From Protopterus annectens (lineage: Eukaryota; Chordata; Ceratodontiformes; Protopteridae): 64,000 nt of DNA. The stretch covers positions 1,746,683,626 to 1,746,747,625 of the forward strand of contig NC_056725.1 in NCBI RefSeq assembly GCF_019279795.1, in the 5' to 3' direction. Positions 24,656-35,445 of the stretch are shown here, in pieces (position 1 is the first letter of the stretch; each line of letters opens with the position of its first letter). Below the pieces are notes generated by a model. The model saw only the letters and a program-made list of their open reading frames with translations. It ran no database searches and was not told the DNA's origin. Position numbers and translations under genes: made by a program.

Positions 24656-25734
24656 AGCTAAGTTGCTTGCCTTACTGTATTGCTGTCTTTCACTTTCTGC
24701 ATTTCCTGCACCCAGATCACAGTAAACAAAATGTGATACAAGCTTATATTTAACAAGCAGTGTGTGACTGTCTGCTGTGTTTGAGTACTTAAATAAATTT
24801 TTATTAAAAACTGGAATTTGTCATGCAAATTTTAATTTTCTAGAAAGGATTTTGCAGTCAACACAAACATCCGCTCCTTAACAACTTTATCTTTAAGAAT
24901 TATATGATTGCCAGGTTTCTTTAATAAAATTGTAGTTAGCAGGATTCAATGAATCCTTTCCTCTTTCAAACAATAGTTATAGTTTAGACCAGACACACAT
25001 TGCTACAGCACTCATGTTTGACCACAGATGCAATACTGACTTTTAAAAGACAGTATTGCATTAAAGAAAGAGCGGGACACTTTGCACCTGTGACAGTTAT
25101 CCCTCCTCACCTTGCCCTAGTTATGCTACTGCCACCAGTAAAGACAGAACTGTGTAGGGCATGAACTTTCTGGAAGAAGAGCTGCTTTCTGCTTCTAGTT
25201 TTCAAAACCATTTGTTAATTATACATTAGGACAAAAGGACTCTTAGTGAAACCTTATTTCAGGGAGGCAAATGATAAAAACGTGCAACTCTGTATTGTTC
25301 AGTCGTCCAGTATAAGACTGAAGTGTTTAAACTGTCTATTCATTAAAATCTTAGTGTGAAACAAGTGACTTTAAATCATTTGTGTTATGTACTAATGAAT
25401 ACTAACAGATAAACAACTGTTTATTAACTATGAGACTTCAGGTGTTTTATTCCCAAGAATAGCCAACTGGGCCAAATAATGCTGTATATAGTGCGCCAAT
25501 GCAAACATAAGTTATCTAAGCTACTCTGCCACTCCCCAGACAAATGGACAGCAGTCATGTTTGTTTACTTATTTACATAACTGAAGAAGACGAAGTGTTG
25601 TATACAAACAGTTGCAGATCAGGTGTCATTTCTTTTATGGAACAGCTTGAGGTGTTTTTTTTTTTTTTGAAAGCTAAACCCTGTGGCTTGTATAAGGAAT
25701 CTCACGAGGGTACAAAGTGGTATTGTATTACATG
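24656..25734. other. unassigned DNA 5' of the Gypsy remnant
   Basis: The open frame from 25544 enters the tandem-duplicated gag region but shows no motif before it. A 5' LTR may have been here; I could not identify one. Confidence 0.4.
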
Positions 25735-25789
25735 TGAGTCTAAATATCTAGAGAATCTTTCTATTACGTTAAAAATGAAGCTCTTTGTA

Positions 25790-26990
25790 AAAGTATGGCT
25801 GTCCAGCAAGAGACAATCTGGCAGCAACAGGGGAGCACTGCTGCTAGGCAAGTCAGTCTACAACAGAGTCGAGCTGCAACACTGACCAGAACGCAACACA
25901 GTGTTGGCTCACAGCATGCACTGAAGCAGAGATTTCAGCAAAGCCTGGCTGCCCAGGAAGAGACAAACAGGACAATGATCCAGAATATTTCAGCCCTACA
26001 GCAACAATTAGAACTTTTGCAGAGAATTTAACCTCTCAACCTCTTACAGCAAGAAATCTGGACAAACACATAAGTAATGGGGAGACAAAGGCCTGAATAT
26101 AGGGACAAATTTTAAATACAGCTCTTACAAACTTAGAAAGTTGACAGAATAAGAGGTTTTGAATAATCATGACATTTCTGAAGGGTCTGAAACCTGAAAT
26201 TCAAATATCTGTCATTATATTCAGATATGAATCTTTAATGTTTTGCCAATGATTTTCTAGAAAACCTCAATTTTAATAGAAACAGTCCAAGAACATGAGG
26301 AAAAATCTGGACATTCTGCAAAAATCTGGACAGTTGAGAGGTATGCATGAAATTCTAGCATCAAACTTCCTAAACTCAATGGGAATATTAATCATTGACA
26401 TCAACTCCTTCCTGCAAAAAATGAGCACCAGTAATGATGCCTAAATGGCCAAGAGTCTTTGCCCCATTCCTTTGTGGCAAAAGCCAAAAAGCCAACTATA
26501 ACTTGGAAACTATGAATACCAATAGCTGTGACAAGCTAAAGCTGTGATACTGGCCCAAAGTGGGGTCACACTTGCTATAACAATTCAGATGTTCAACATA
26601 TGGATGTACTGACAGAAAAAAATTACCATGGTCTCAGATGTTTAAACTCATACACTCTGCATGAAAGTGGCTGCCACTGGTAAACCATGGTGTGCCCAAG
26701 ATCAGAGAAATGGCAGTTAATGACCACTTTTAAGGGCCCTGTCCAGCACTACTGGAGATAAGGCAATGACATTTCACTCCCCAAACAGTAGGGTATGTCT
26801 ATTTCGGGGTAAAGGATGGGACTTGAGAAATAGTCTAAAGATAAGCACACCAAAAGCTACACAAACATAGCAGCTGTAAAATTAATAATCTATTAAAATC
26901 ACAAATGAATTAATTGAGAAACTATCATGTGATTAAATGAGAAGTTATTTAAATGATTTTAACTTTTGAAATGTTGTCTAATGAAGTTCT
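25790..26990 (+). pseudogene. Ty3/Gypsy gag, first duplicate
   Basis: The N-terminal Gln-rich coiled-coil part reads TIWQQQGSTAARQ, then EETNRTMIQNISALQQQLEL. It is cut by a MITE (26029-26347). Beyond it comes ILASNFLNSMG, then a deletion removing the DADAFPLTFEE block that is present in the second copy. Further on, scattered frames give traces of the capsid region: QMFKLIHSA.KWLPL and KISEMAVNDHF. The match is to the SCAN-like capsid of vertebrate Gypsy elements. Confidence 0.65.
26029..26347. mobile_element. MITE with ACCTCTCAAC termini (copy 2)
   Basis: It has the same inner sequence and right end (GTTGAGAGGTATGCA) as the unit at 9845-10137. Its left end reads TTTAACCTCTCAAC, so the outer bases of the left terminus have changed. 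It carries an extra duplicated AAAAATCTGGACA near the right end. It interrupts the Gypsy gag reading frame. Confidence 0.75.
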
Positions 26991-27094
26991 ATGTGTAGAA
27001 TGAAAGTGCTTACCATATTAAAGTTTTTTAATTTTTAAGTGAGTCTAAATATCTAGAGAATCTTTCTATTACGTTAAAAATGAAGCCCTTTGTA

Positions 27095-28370
27095 AAAGTA
27101 TGGCTGTCCAGCAGGACACAATCTGGCAGCAACAGGGGAGCACTGCTGCTACGCATGTCAATCTACAAGAGTCGAGCTGCAACACTGACCAGAACGCAAC
27201 ACAGTGTTGGCTCACAGCATGCACTGAAGCAGAGATTTCAGCAAAGCCTGGCTGCCCAGGAAGAGACAAACAGGACAATGATCCAGAATATTTCAGCCCT
27301 ACAGCAACAATTAGAACTTTTGCAGAGAATTAAACCTCTCAACCTCTTACAGTAAGAAATCTGGACAAAGACATAAGTAATGGGGAGACAAAGGCCTGAA
27401 CATAGGGACAGTTTTTAAATATAGCTCTTACAAACTTAGAAAGTTTACAGAATAACAGGTTTTGAATAATCATGAGATTTCTGAAGGGTCTGAAACCTGA
27501 AATTAAAATATCTGTCATTATATTCAGATCTGAATCTTCAATGTTTTGCCAATGATTTTCTAGAAAACCTCAATTTTAATAGAAACAGACCAAGAACATG
27601 AGGCAAAAATCTGGACAGTTGAGAGGTATGCATGAGATTCTAGCATCAAACATCCTAAACTCAATGGGAATATTAATCACTGACGTCAATTCCTTCATGC
27701 AAAAAATGAGCACCAGTAATGACGCGGATGCTTTTCCACTGACTTTTGAAGAACTGTTGAGCCAGAAGGAAAAACTAAACCTAAACGGCCAAGAGTCTTT
27801 GCCCCATTCCTTTGTGGCAAAAGCCAAAAAGCCAACTATAACTTGGAAACTATGAATACCAATAGCTGTGACAAGCTAAAGCTGTGATACTGGCCCAAAG
27901 TGCGGTCACGCTTGCTATAACAATTCAGATGTTCCACATATGGATGTACTGACAGAAAAAAATTACCATGGTCTCAGATGTTTAAGCTCATACACTCTGC
28001 ATGAAAGTGGCTGCCACTGGTGAACCATGGTGTCCCCAAGATCAGAGAAATGGCAGTTAATGACCACTTTTAAGGGCCCTGTCCAGCACTACTGGAGAGA
28101 AGGTAATGACATTTCACTCCCCCAAACAGTAGGGTATGACTATTTCAGGGTAAAGGATGGGACTTGAGAAATAGTCTAAAGATAAGCACACCAAAAGCTA
28201 CACAAACACAGCAGCCATAACATTAATAATCTATTAAAATCACAAATTAATTGTGAGAAACTTAATCACGTGATTAAATGAGAAGTTATGTAAATGGTTT
28301 TAACTTTTGAAATGTTGTCTAATGAAGTTCTATGTGCAGAACGAAAGTGCTTACCATATTAAAGTTTTTT
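27095..28370 (+). pseudogene. Ty3/Gypsy gag, second duplicate
   Basis: The coiled-coil part (27180-27320) is followed by a MITE (27332-27632). Then comes an open stretch (27598-27855) with NSMGILITDVNSFMQKM, DADAFPLTFEELLSQKE and HSFVAKAKKP. This is the N-terminal part of the capsid (compare the DPEAFLLTFE motif known in Gypsy gag). Later frames contain SQMFKLIHSA.KWLP and EMAVNDHF. Stops are frequent. It keeps the block lost from the first copy. Confidence 0.68.
27332..27632. mobile_element. MITE with ACCTCTCAAC termini (copy 3)
   Basis: It sits at exactly the same place in the duplicated gag unit as copy 2. It therefore inserted once, before the duplication. Flanks read GAGAATT on the left and GAGATTC on the right, a possible imperfect target duplication. 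Confidence 0.75.
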
Positions 28371-28505
28371 AATTTTTAAGTTTGAGTCGTTTGTGATTTT
28401 AAACATTCTAAAGACTTAGGAAGTCTGAAAAGAAGTTGGGACTGAATATATAATGGACCACATAAATATTTCAAATGTCATTAAATGTGACATTTAAATG
28501 CACCT

Positions 28506-28803
28506 ATGCAGTGTGATATGTGCACTAATATTTGTCTGCAAAATCAGTCACTACATCCAGAGGTAGTACAGACTGCTTCTGTAGATTGTACACCTACCAG
28601 AATGATAAAATATAATGTATGGCAAGAACTGCCTCTACAAGCACATCCAGACTCAGCCAACACGGCGACTTTGCTAAATGGAAAATGTGTACCTAAATAT
28701 AATAAGGACTTCACTAACCAAGCAGAAATATTTTGTATTAAAGGGGATAACAGGAAACTCTCCTTAGCAGAAGTGGACCTGTGCATTACGCATGAGGTGA
28801 ATT
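28506..28803 (+). pseudogene. Ty3/Gypsy protease region
   Basis: The open frame ends with KDFTNQAEIFCIKGDNRKL and SLAEVDLCI. This fits the C-terminal half of the Gypsy-type aspartic protease, where a CVHGDxKxYPxAxVxL pattern is common. The catalytic DSG stretch upstream is not recognisable. The N-terminal half may include the end of gag (CDMCTN). A frame end follows at 28804. The expected RT and RNase H between here and 29300 are not recognisable and are probably deleted. Confidence 0.5.
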
Positions 28804-29299
28804 AACACATTACAGGTGATACCCTACAGGTTTACAGAATTATGGAGAATTCATGTAAAGAGAAACAAATGAACCATCAGATAAGGAGTTAAACAAGAAT
28901 GGTGGGTTAATTTCAGAACAATAAATAATTCTGGAAGACTCTTGGATTTGCCACGAGTATTAATAAACTGATTGTGGTGAAATACTCTTTTCTGAGATAA
29001 CGTTAGAAGCAGTTATATTACTGCATTTTACTTTAGCTGGTTAAGAACTAGGTCCCTCTACTTTATGGACTGACAGTAATGAATAAAGTGAGGAATTAGT
29101 AGAATTAATTTTAAGAAAAGTCCAATAGGAAGACTCCACACCTAATGAAGTAAGAAAATGATACAGGTAGTCAATTAGAGCACCACTGCTACAGATCCTA
29201 CGATCACCACACTCTGAGCTGGCCAATGATCTCTGTCAAACTGAGAAAGACAGGGATAACACAGTAAAGTGATTCCTGATCCCCAATCTTTTAAAAAGA
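28804..29299. other. unassigned Gypsy interior
   Basis: The block lies between protease and integrase but is too short for RT plus RNase H. No YxDD-type motif was seen. Confidence 0.35.
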
Positions 29300-29720
29300 C
29301 TGTATTGCAGTTAGCTAAAAGGTCACATGGGCATAGAAAAAAAAGACACAATGGAGTACCTGGAAGATGTTAATGGCCTTGATTTTTGCAACTTCTGAAA
29401 ACTATTGGACTCCTGCTCTGACAGCCAAAACTGTTTCATTGTCTGTTAGTACATTTGCCCAAGGCATCATTCAAAAGAACACCTAGATATATAAATAGTG
29501 CGACAGCAAAATGGCAACAGTACATATTAGTGGCAGTAAATTAGGCCACCCATTTTCTTAAGGAAGTACCTGTGAGACAGCTGACGATTAAAGCCACAGC
29601 AAGACTCATTCCTTATGTTTTTTTTTTTTTTTTTTTTTACAGTTGGAACACCTAAAGAAATTTTAACTGATCAAGGACACCCTTTGTGTCAAATGTAATG
29701 AAAGGGTTATGATTCTTTAA
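29300..29720 (+). pseudogene. Ty3/Gypsy integrase, N-terminal and core part
   Basis: Joined over frameshifts, the reading gives FKRTPRYI, WQQYILVAVN.ATHFLKEVPV, RQLTIKATARLIPYV, then TVGTPKEILTDQG, which holds the second core Asp. A poly-T run at 29620-29638 sits inside the frame. The element is cut by CR1 copy B just downstream, and the last part of the integrase appears at 32428-32580. Confidence 0.75.
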
Positions 29721-29764
29721 AGTTAAAAAAAAAACTCAGAAAATCTAACCCAGAAAGAAACACT

Positions 29765-32412
29765 AAAGGCGGAGGCGTGTCCATATTCATTAAGGATATC
29801 CACACCTCCAGGCTTGTTGCACAGCATAATGCATCCGAGGTTATCCAAGTGCAACTAACTCTGGGTAAGACCGCAATCCAAATTGTAGCTTGCTACAGAC
29901 CCCCCACCATGCCCCCGGATTCACACTCCTCATTTCTTGATATACTGGAAAGTATTAGGGTACAACCCAATACCCTAAAAATGGGTGATTTCAACTACCC
30001 CACCATTAACTGGGAAAACTACTCATGTACCAACACTTTTGCTCAATGTTTTCTAGAATTCATAAATTCCAACACATTGGATCAACTTATTCACACCCCC
30101 ACCAGGGGCAGCAATATCCTAGACCTGGTCATTACCAACATGGGAAACTGGTGTTCCACACCAGAGGTCAATTCCTCGTTGGTCAGATCCCACCACAAGC
30201 TAATCATCCTAGACATCCACATCCCACCCCCACCCCCAATTAGGGAAACCATTGTAAAAAACTTCTCCAAAGCCAACTTCACACTTCTTAAGACAGAAGT
30301 GGCAAACTTCATGACACCCATGCAGACGGACAATAGAGGTATGACTGCCGAATCCTACACAAATGCACTTTATAAGCACTTACACGAGTGCATGGATCAT
30401 GCTATCCCTAATAGAACCAAGATGTTATCCTCCAAAAAAAGGAAGCCAATCTGGTGGTCCTCTGCCATAAACAAACTCTACAACAGAAGAAAGAAATTGT
30501 TGCAAAAGAGTAAAATCCCATGACTGGAGGAACTCCCTGGTCAACCTCAGTAAGAAGCTGAGATCCCTCATAAAATCCTCCAAAGCTAGTTACGAAAACA
30601 AAATTGTCACTGACTCTAAAGACAACCACAAAGCATTGTATAGCTATGTCAAGAATCTAAATGGGAACACTCAGATCTGCTCTGAGTTACAGCACAATGG
30701 CACTAAATATACAGAACCAACTGATATTATCAACATCCTAGCAGATAGGTTCATGCTAACTTTACCCCCCTCTCACCCCCAGAGGGCCCATCTCTATACT
30801 GGAAGAATGCAAAGTTCCTATAATCACGGCTGCATAGGTAAAAAAACACACTCTCCAAAGCCAAAAACACAGCATCCATGGGACCTGACAATATCCCAGG
30901 CTGCATTCTACATGAACTACAGAATGAACTGGCACCCTACCTAAGTACCATGTTCAATCATAGCCTCACCTCAGGCTTTGTACCCACTGAATGGTGCACC
31001 GCAACGGTTATCCCACTCCACAAAGGGGGAGGCAAGATGGACCCCGGGAACTACCGCCCCATTAGCCTGATGAGCCTGGTCTGCAAGGCCATGGAACGTA
31101 TCATCGTGGAACTCATAAACAAAGACATTGGTAATCTCCATACTCTGGACCCTACCCAGTTTGGATTTGTAAAAGGCAGATCATGTCTCCTAAACCTGAT
31201 TGACTTCTTTGAAGCAGTCACCAAAGCCATAGATGAGGGTAAAATGGTTCACACAGCTTATCTAGATCTCGCCAAGGCTTTCGACACCATCCCCCACTCT
31301 GGAATTACAGATAAGCTCACTAAACTAGGTATAAATCCCTATGTCACAAGATGGGTTGCCAACTGGCTCAGGGACAGAACCCACACTGTGAAAGTAGCGG
31401 ATTCCAAATCCGACATCAGACCAGTGACAAGTGGAGTACCACAGGGTTCAGTCCTGGGTCCTCTCCTGTTTGGTATCTACTTCTCTGAAGTGCAGGCCAA
31501 CACAGAAGGTCTTGGGCTAACAAAGTTTGCAGATGACTGCAAACTAGGAGCCATAATCGAAACTCCTAACGATGTGGACAAACTACAAAAGGGCCTCACT
31601 GAGACAGATACCTGGTGTCAAAGCCATGGCCTGAAGCTCAATGCCAAAAAGTGTATTGTCATCCCCTTTGGTAAAAACTCTGTACCCATGAACTAACACA
31701 TAGCTGGTAGTCTACTTAACGCCGAAAATGTGATAAGAGACCTTGGGACACAGGTGGACAGTAGTCTCTCCTTTGATAATCACATCGCCACAGTGGTCAG
31801 GAAATCCTTCTACGTGGCTCATCTCATCACAAAAGGATTCTCATCCAGAAAAAAAGAGGTTATTGTTCCCCTCTACTCATCACTCATTAGACCTATTATA
31901 GAGTACAATGAGAAATACCAAAGAGGATTACTGGCCTCAAACAGATGCCCTATGCAGACCGTCTCAAAAAACTACAGCTTTACTCCATCGCATATCGCCT
32001 ACTCAGGGCAATCTCTGCCTAACATACAAAGCTATGTCAAACCCAGAGCTGTTGGACATGCTCCACTTAAAGAAATCCCAATCCCTCCGAGCTACATGCT
32101 CTAGGGACCTAAACCTTGTCACCACAATAAACAGAACATGCTGGAGGGATAGATTCCTGTCCCAGAGACTTCCCATACTCTGGAACAGACTACCTATCTA
32201 TGTCAAACAGAGCTCCTCATTAGCACTCTTCAAGAAAAATCTTGATGATTGGATGGGAAATGGGAAATTCACCCCGGGGATCACTTCTGTGGCTCTGCTC
32301 GACAGGGGCACAGGAAAATAATTTTCTTGGGTGGCGAAAGCCAGGGTACATTTTTTGGCTAGGCTTGTATGGGTCCTAGGGCCGATAGCCTAGTACCTAC
32401 CTATGAACCTAA
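29765..32412 (+). mobile_element. CR1-like LINE (copy B), longest young copy
   Basis: It is 5'-truncated inside the APE endonuclease, starting at KGGGVSIFIKD. The endonuclease remainder (29777-30523) has VACYRPPTMP, MGDFNYPTINWENY, TPTRGSNILDLVITN and the SLVRSHHKLI stretch carrying His. A frameshift lies near 30520. The RT is open from 30878 to 31696 with NYRPISLMSL, YLDLAKAFDTIPHSG, SGVPQGSVLGPLLFG and an intact FADDCKLG. A TAA (31694) replaces the residue before HI.GS. The tail (31730-32321) has a gap of about 60 bp near 31910 and ends in CCTACCTATGAACC. It inserted into the Gypsy integrase. Confidence 0.9.
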
Positions 32413-32427
32413 GTAAATCAGCATAAA

Positions 32428-32580
32428 GAAATAGAATAGTTGAACAATTTAATAAGAATTTGAAGTCCATGCTGTGTTGAGTTATGGTTAAAGATGGAAA
32501 GAAATGGGATTCACTGTTATCATAACTAATGCTTACTGTCAGGGAAGTACCCCAGACTTCCATGGGATTAGCCCATTTTA
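32428..32580 (+). pseudogene. Ty3/Gypsy integrase, C-terminal part
   Basis: Reading IVEQFNKNLKSML, then VMVKDGKKWDSLLS and LTVREVPQTSMGLAHF, gives the classic end of the integrase core (VERFNxTLK, WD..L, RE.P..S.G.S.F). Two in-frame stops are present. It continues the remnant at 29300-29720 across CR1 copy B, and it is followed immediately by the tail of CR1 copy C. Confidence 0.82.
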
Positions 32581-32585
32581 ACTCT

Positions 32586-34190
32586 TAGGTTCATAGGTAG
32601 GTACTAGGCTATCTGCCTGAAGGCATTTATAAGCTTAGCCAGAATGTGTTGGCTTTTGCCACCCGCTTAGATTAGTTCCCTGAGCCTCTGTCCAGCAGAG
32701 CCACTGAAGTGATCCCCGGGGTAAACTTTCTGTTTCCCATCCACTCGTCAAGGTTTCTCTTCAAGTGTGTTAGCAAGGAGTTCTGCCTAATGTAGATTGG
32801 AATCTTGTTTCAAAGCATGGGAACTCTCTGGGACAGGAATCTATCCCTCCAGCATGTCTTATTTATTGTTGTGGTGAGGTTTAGATCTCTAGTGTGTGTG
32901 GCTCGAGGGGATAAGGTTTTCTTTAGGTGGAGCATGTCCATCAATTCTGGGTTGGACATGGCTTTGCATGTCAGGCAGAGATCACCTCTGAGTAGGCAGT
33001 ATGCAACCAAGTACAGCTGGAGTTTCTTCAGTCGAGCTGCATAGGGCATCTGTTTGATGCCAGTGATCCTCTTGGTGAGGTACTTCTGTGGTCTTTCCAG
33101 CTGTTGCAGGTGTCTTGTAAAGGTACATCCCAAATGGGGCGCTGTACTCTAAGATGGGTAGAGGGGCACAATGAACTCTTGATCTGGATGCGAACCCTTT
33201 TGTTATTAGGTGGGCCACGTAGAAGGATTTTCTAACCACTTTGGCAATGTGATTATCAAAGGAGAGATTACTACCTACTTGGGTCCCCAGATCCCTTATT
33301 ACATCTTACGTATTTAGGGGACTACCACCTATGTGGTAGTTTGTGTGTACTTTGTTTTTTCCAAAGGGGATGACTATGCACTTTTTGGCATTTAGCTTGA
33401 GGCCATGATTTTGACACCAGGTATCCGTCTCAGTGAGAACCTTTTGGAGGATGTCTGTGTCAGCTGGAGAGTCAATTATAGCCCCTAGTTTGCAGTCGCC
33501 TGTGAACTTGGTCAGCCATAGTCCTCCTGTGCTTGCCTGTACCTCTGAGAAGTATATGCTGAACAGGAGGGGTCCTAGTACTGAGCCCTGGGGAATGCCA
33601 CTTGTAACCAGTTTAGAGTCAGACCTAGCTCCCGCAACTCTCAACATGTGGGTTCTGTCCGTGAGCCAGTTGGCAACCCATCTTGTGACATAGGGGTTTA
33701 TGTTCAGGCTGGTGAGCTTGTCTATAATACCAGAATGAGGAATGGTGTCGAAGGCCTTTGCGAGGTCTAGGTAGGCTGTGTGTACCACCTTTTCCTCGTC
33801 TATAGCCTTGGTAACTGTCTCAAAGAAGTCCACCAGGTTTAGGAGGCATGATCTGCCCTTAACAAAGCCAAACTGGGTAGGGTCCAGTGTTTGGAGGTTC
33901 CCAATGTCTCTGTTAATGAGTTTCATGATGATGCACTCCATTGCCTTGCAGACTAAGCCAGTCAGGCTTATAGGGTGATAGTTCGCGGGGTCTGTTGTGG
34001 CTCCACCTTTCTGGAGTGGAATAACCATTCCTGTGCACCACTCTATGGGTACGTAGCTTGTGGAGAGGCTGAGTTTGAACAGTGTGTTTAGGTGAGGGGG
34101 TTAGATTGTCTTTGAGCTCATGTAGGATGCAGCCTGGGACACTGTCTTTGGAGATGACCCAGGAGGAATGTTCTAATATCGACTTACAGG
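32586..34190 (-). mobile_element. CR1-like LINE (copy C), 5'-truncated
   Basis: Its 3' tail (TTCATAGGTAGGTACTAGG on the plus strand) touches the Gypsy integrase. On the minus strand the RT is open at 34028-33306 with NYHPISLTGL, YLDLAKAFDTIPHSG and SGIPQGSVLGPLLFS. The active site reads FTGD, so one catalytic Asp is lost. The tail domain follows in pieces (33239-32810) with HLQQLERPQKYLTKRI. The 5' end is at VISKDSVPGCILHEL. Confidence 0.88.
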
Positions 34191-35138
34191 AGGGGCGGGC
34201 AATTCCAGAGCCACCAACAGTAACACCAAGACAAGAACAGAGAGTGTGCATGGGGAACTAACTGCAGAGAGACACACAGCACACTATTCAATTAAACAAT
34301 TAGCTACCAGAAAAAAATGAAATACAGTACATTTAAAACTGCAAGTTTGTAGTTTACAGAAGACTAAAATACACTACTGCAGTTTGCACTTAACTTCAGC
34401 TTCTAATGCAGGTCTCTCAGAAGTTGAGCATAAAATGAATTCTCAAACTTTGTGGCTAGCACTTAAAGTACAGAGGAAGCCCTCTAGGCTATTTAATATC
34501 AAATAACAAAGAAGTGAGAAGACCACAATCCCCTCCTATAGCACAGAGACACACAACGGATGACATCCAACAATTTTAGATATAACTAAGGAAGTTTGGG
34601 AATAATAATATCTCTTTTAAAAGTATTTTAGAACATGTTTCTCACATGCAAGAAAGGATGTTAGTTATCATGCCAATTGTTCAAGTGCATTTGGAAGAGG
34701 TTCAAGCATCTCAGAAATATAGCTATAGAAACTGCTAGGCTAAGGAATTTTCAGCCTAGAGGTAAGATTTTCATTACATTCCGCAGAGTAGATAACACAC
34801 TGAGGTTCTCAAAAAAAAAGTTGTAGAGGTTAATTATAAAATAAGTCAGCCTGGTAAGTGTAAGCTTAAATAAGTACCATAAACCCTGAAGGTAACAGGA
34901 TGTCCTGAAAACAAGTATGACTTTAGAAAACTATCAAGTCATATATATATACACACACACACATACACACCAAAATCACATGGAGCATAAACCCTCTCAG
35001 ATGCAAGGAAAAGCAAATATAAACAAGAAATCCAGCAAACAGCAATGGTACAATCCAGTATTTGCATGACTGATTATGGATTTTTATGAGTTCTTTAATA
35101 AAGAAGGCAATGTTCATTGGAGTTTAGTGCTTTATATT
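34191..35138. other. unassigned DNA
   Basis: No coding similarity was seen. A short TATATA/(CA)n stretch lies at 34938-34970, followed by a repeat (to about 35080) shared with 48105-48235. A continuation of the Gypsy element might be present but could not be recognised. Confidence 0.4.
34930..35080. repeat. unclassified interspersed repeat (pair with 48105-48235)
   Basis: Both places have (CA)n, then CACCAAAATCA, AGCATAAA, a TTC/ATG stretch, AAAAGCAAA, and TCCAGCAAAC or TTCAGCAAACTGCA. No ORF or termini are clear. Confidence 0.45.
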
Positions 35139-35445
35139 GGTTCATAGGTATTTGCTATGCATTGAGGATATTAAGAAGCCCAGTCTTACAATCCCATGGT
35201 AGTTTTTAGCCCTTACATTTTGCAACAAATACTACAGAGGTGGGCAAAACAAGGAAATGTTTGGGCATTAACTTGTTGTCCCTATCCATGAGGGACATGG
35301 GTGATAAATCAGGGGTGAATTTGCAGTTTTATATCTATTCATACAAATTGCATTTGAACAGAGTAGGAGAAGTAATACTTTGTTAAATGTGGAGTGGAAG
35401 ATAGTTCCATGAAAGAGGCATTCTGTGATACAGTCCTAGTATAGC
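35139..35445 (-). mobile_element. older CR1-like LINE (copy G), 3' part
   Basis: On the minus strand the residues RMPLSWNYLPLHI, TSPTLFKCNLYE and NCKFTPDLSPMSLMDRDNK match the tail domain of the other CR1 copies. The end carries CCTATGAACC (plus-strand GGTTCATAGG near 35140). It joins copy G at 38137-39330 once copy D is removed. Confidence 0.72.

Larger units (their letters stand above)
25735..28381 (+). repeat. tandem duplication of ~1.3 kb of Gypsy gag
   Basis: 25735-27040 and 27041-28381 are the same sequence, head to tail. Both start GAGTCTAAATATCTAGAGAA and end AAAGTTTTTTAATTTTTAAG. They differ by scattered substitutions and by a gap of about 60 bp in the first copy near 26441. Each carries gag and one MITE. 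Confidence 0.93.

Noticed and set aside
25735-28381. Reading the two 1.3-kb direct repeats as the LTRs of one element
   Set aside because: They contain gag coding traces and directly abut each other with no internal region between them.
30878-31696. Host gene with an RT-like domain
   Set aside because: Motifs, the 3' tail, truncation and several sister copies show that it is a CR1 element.
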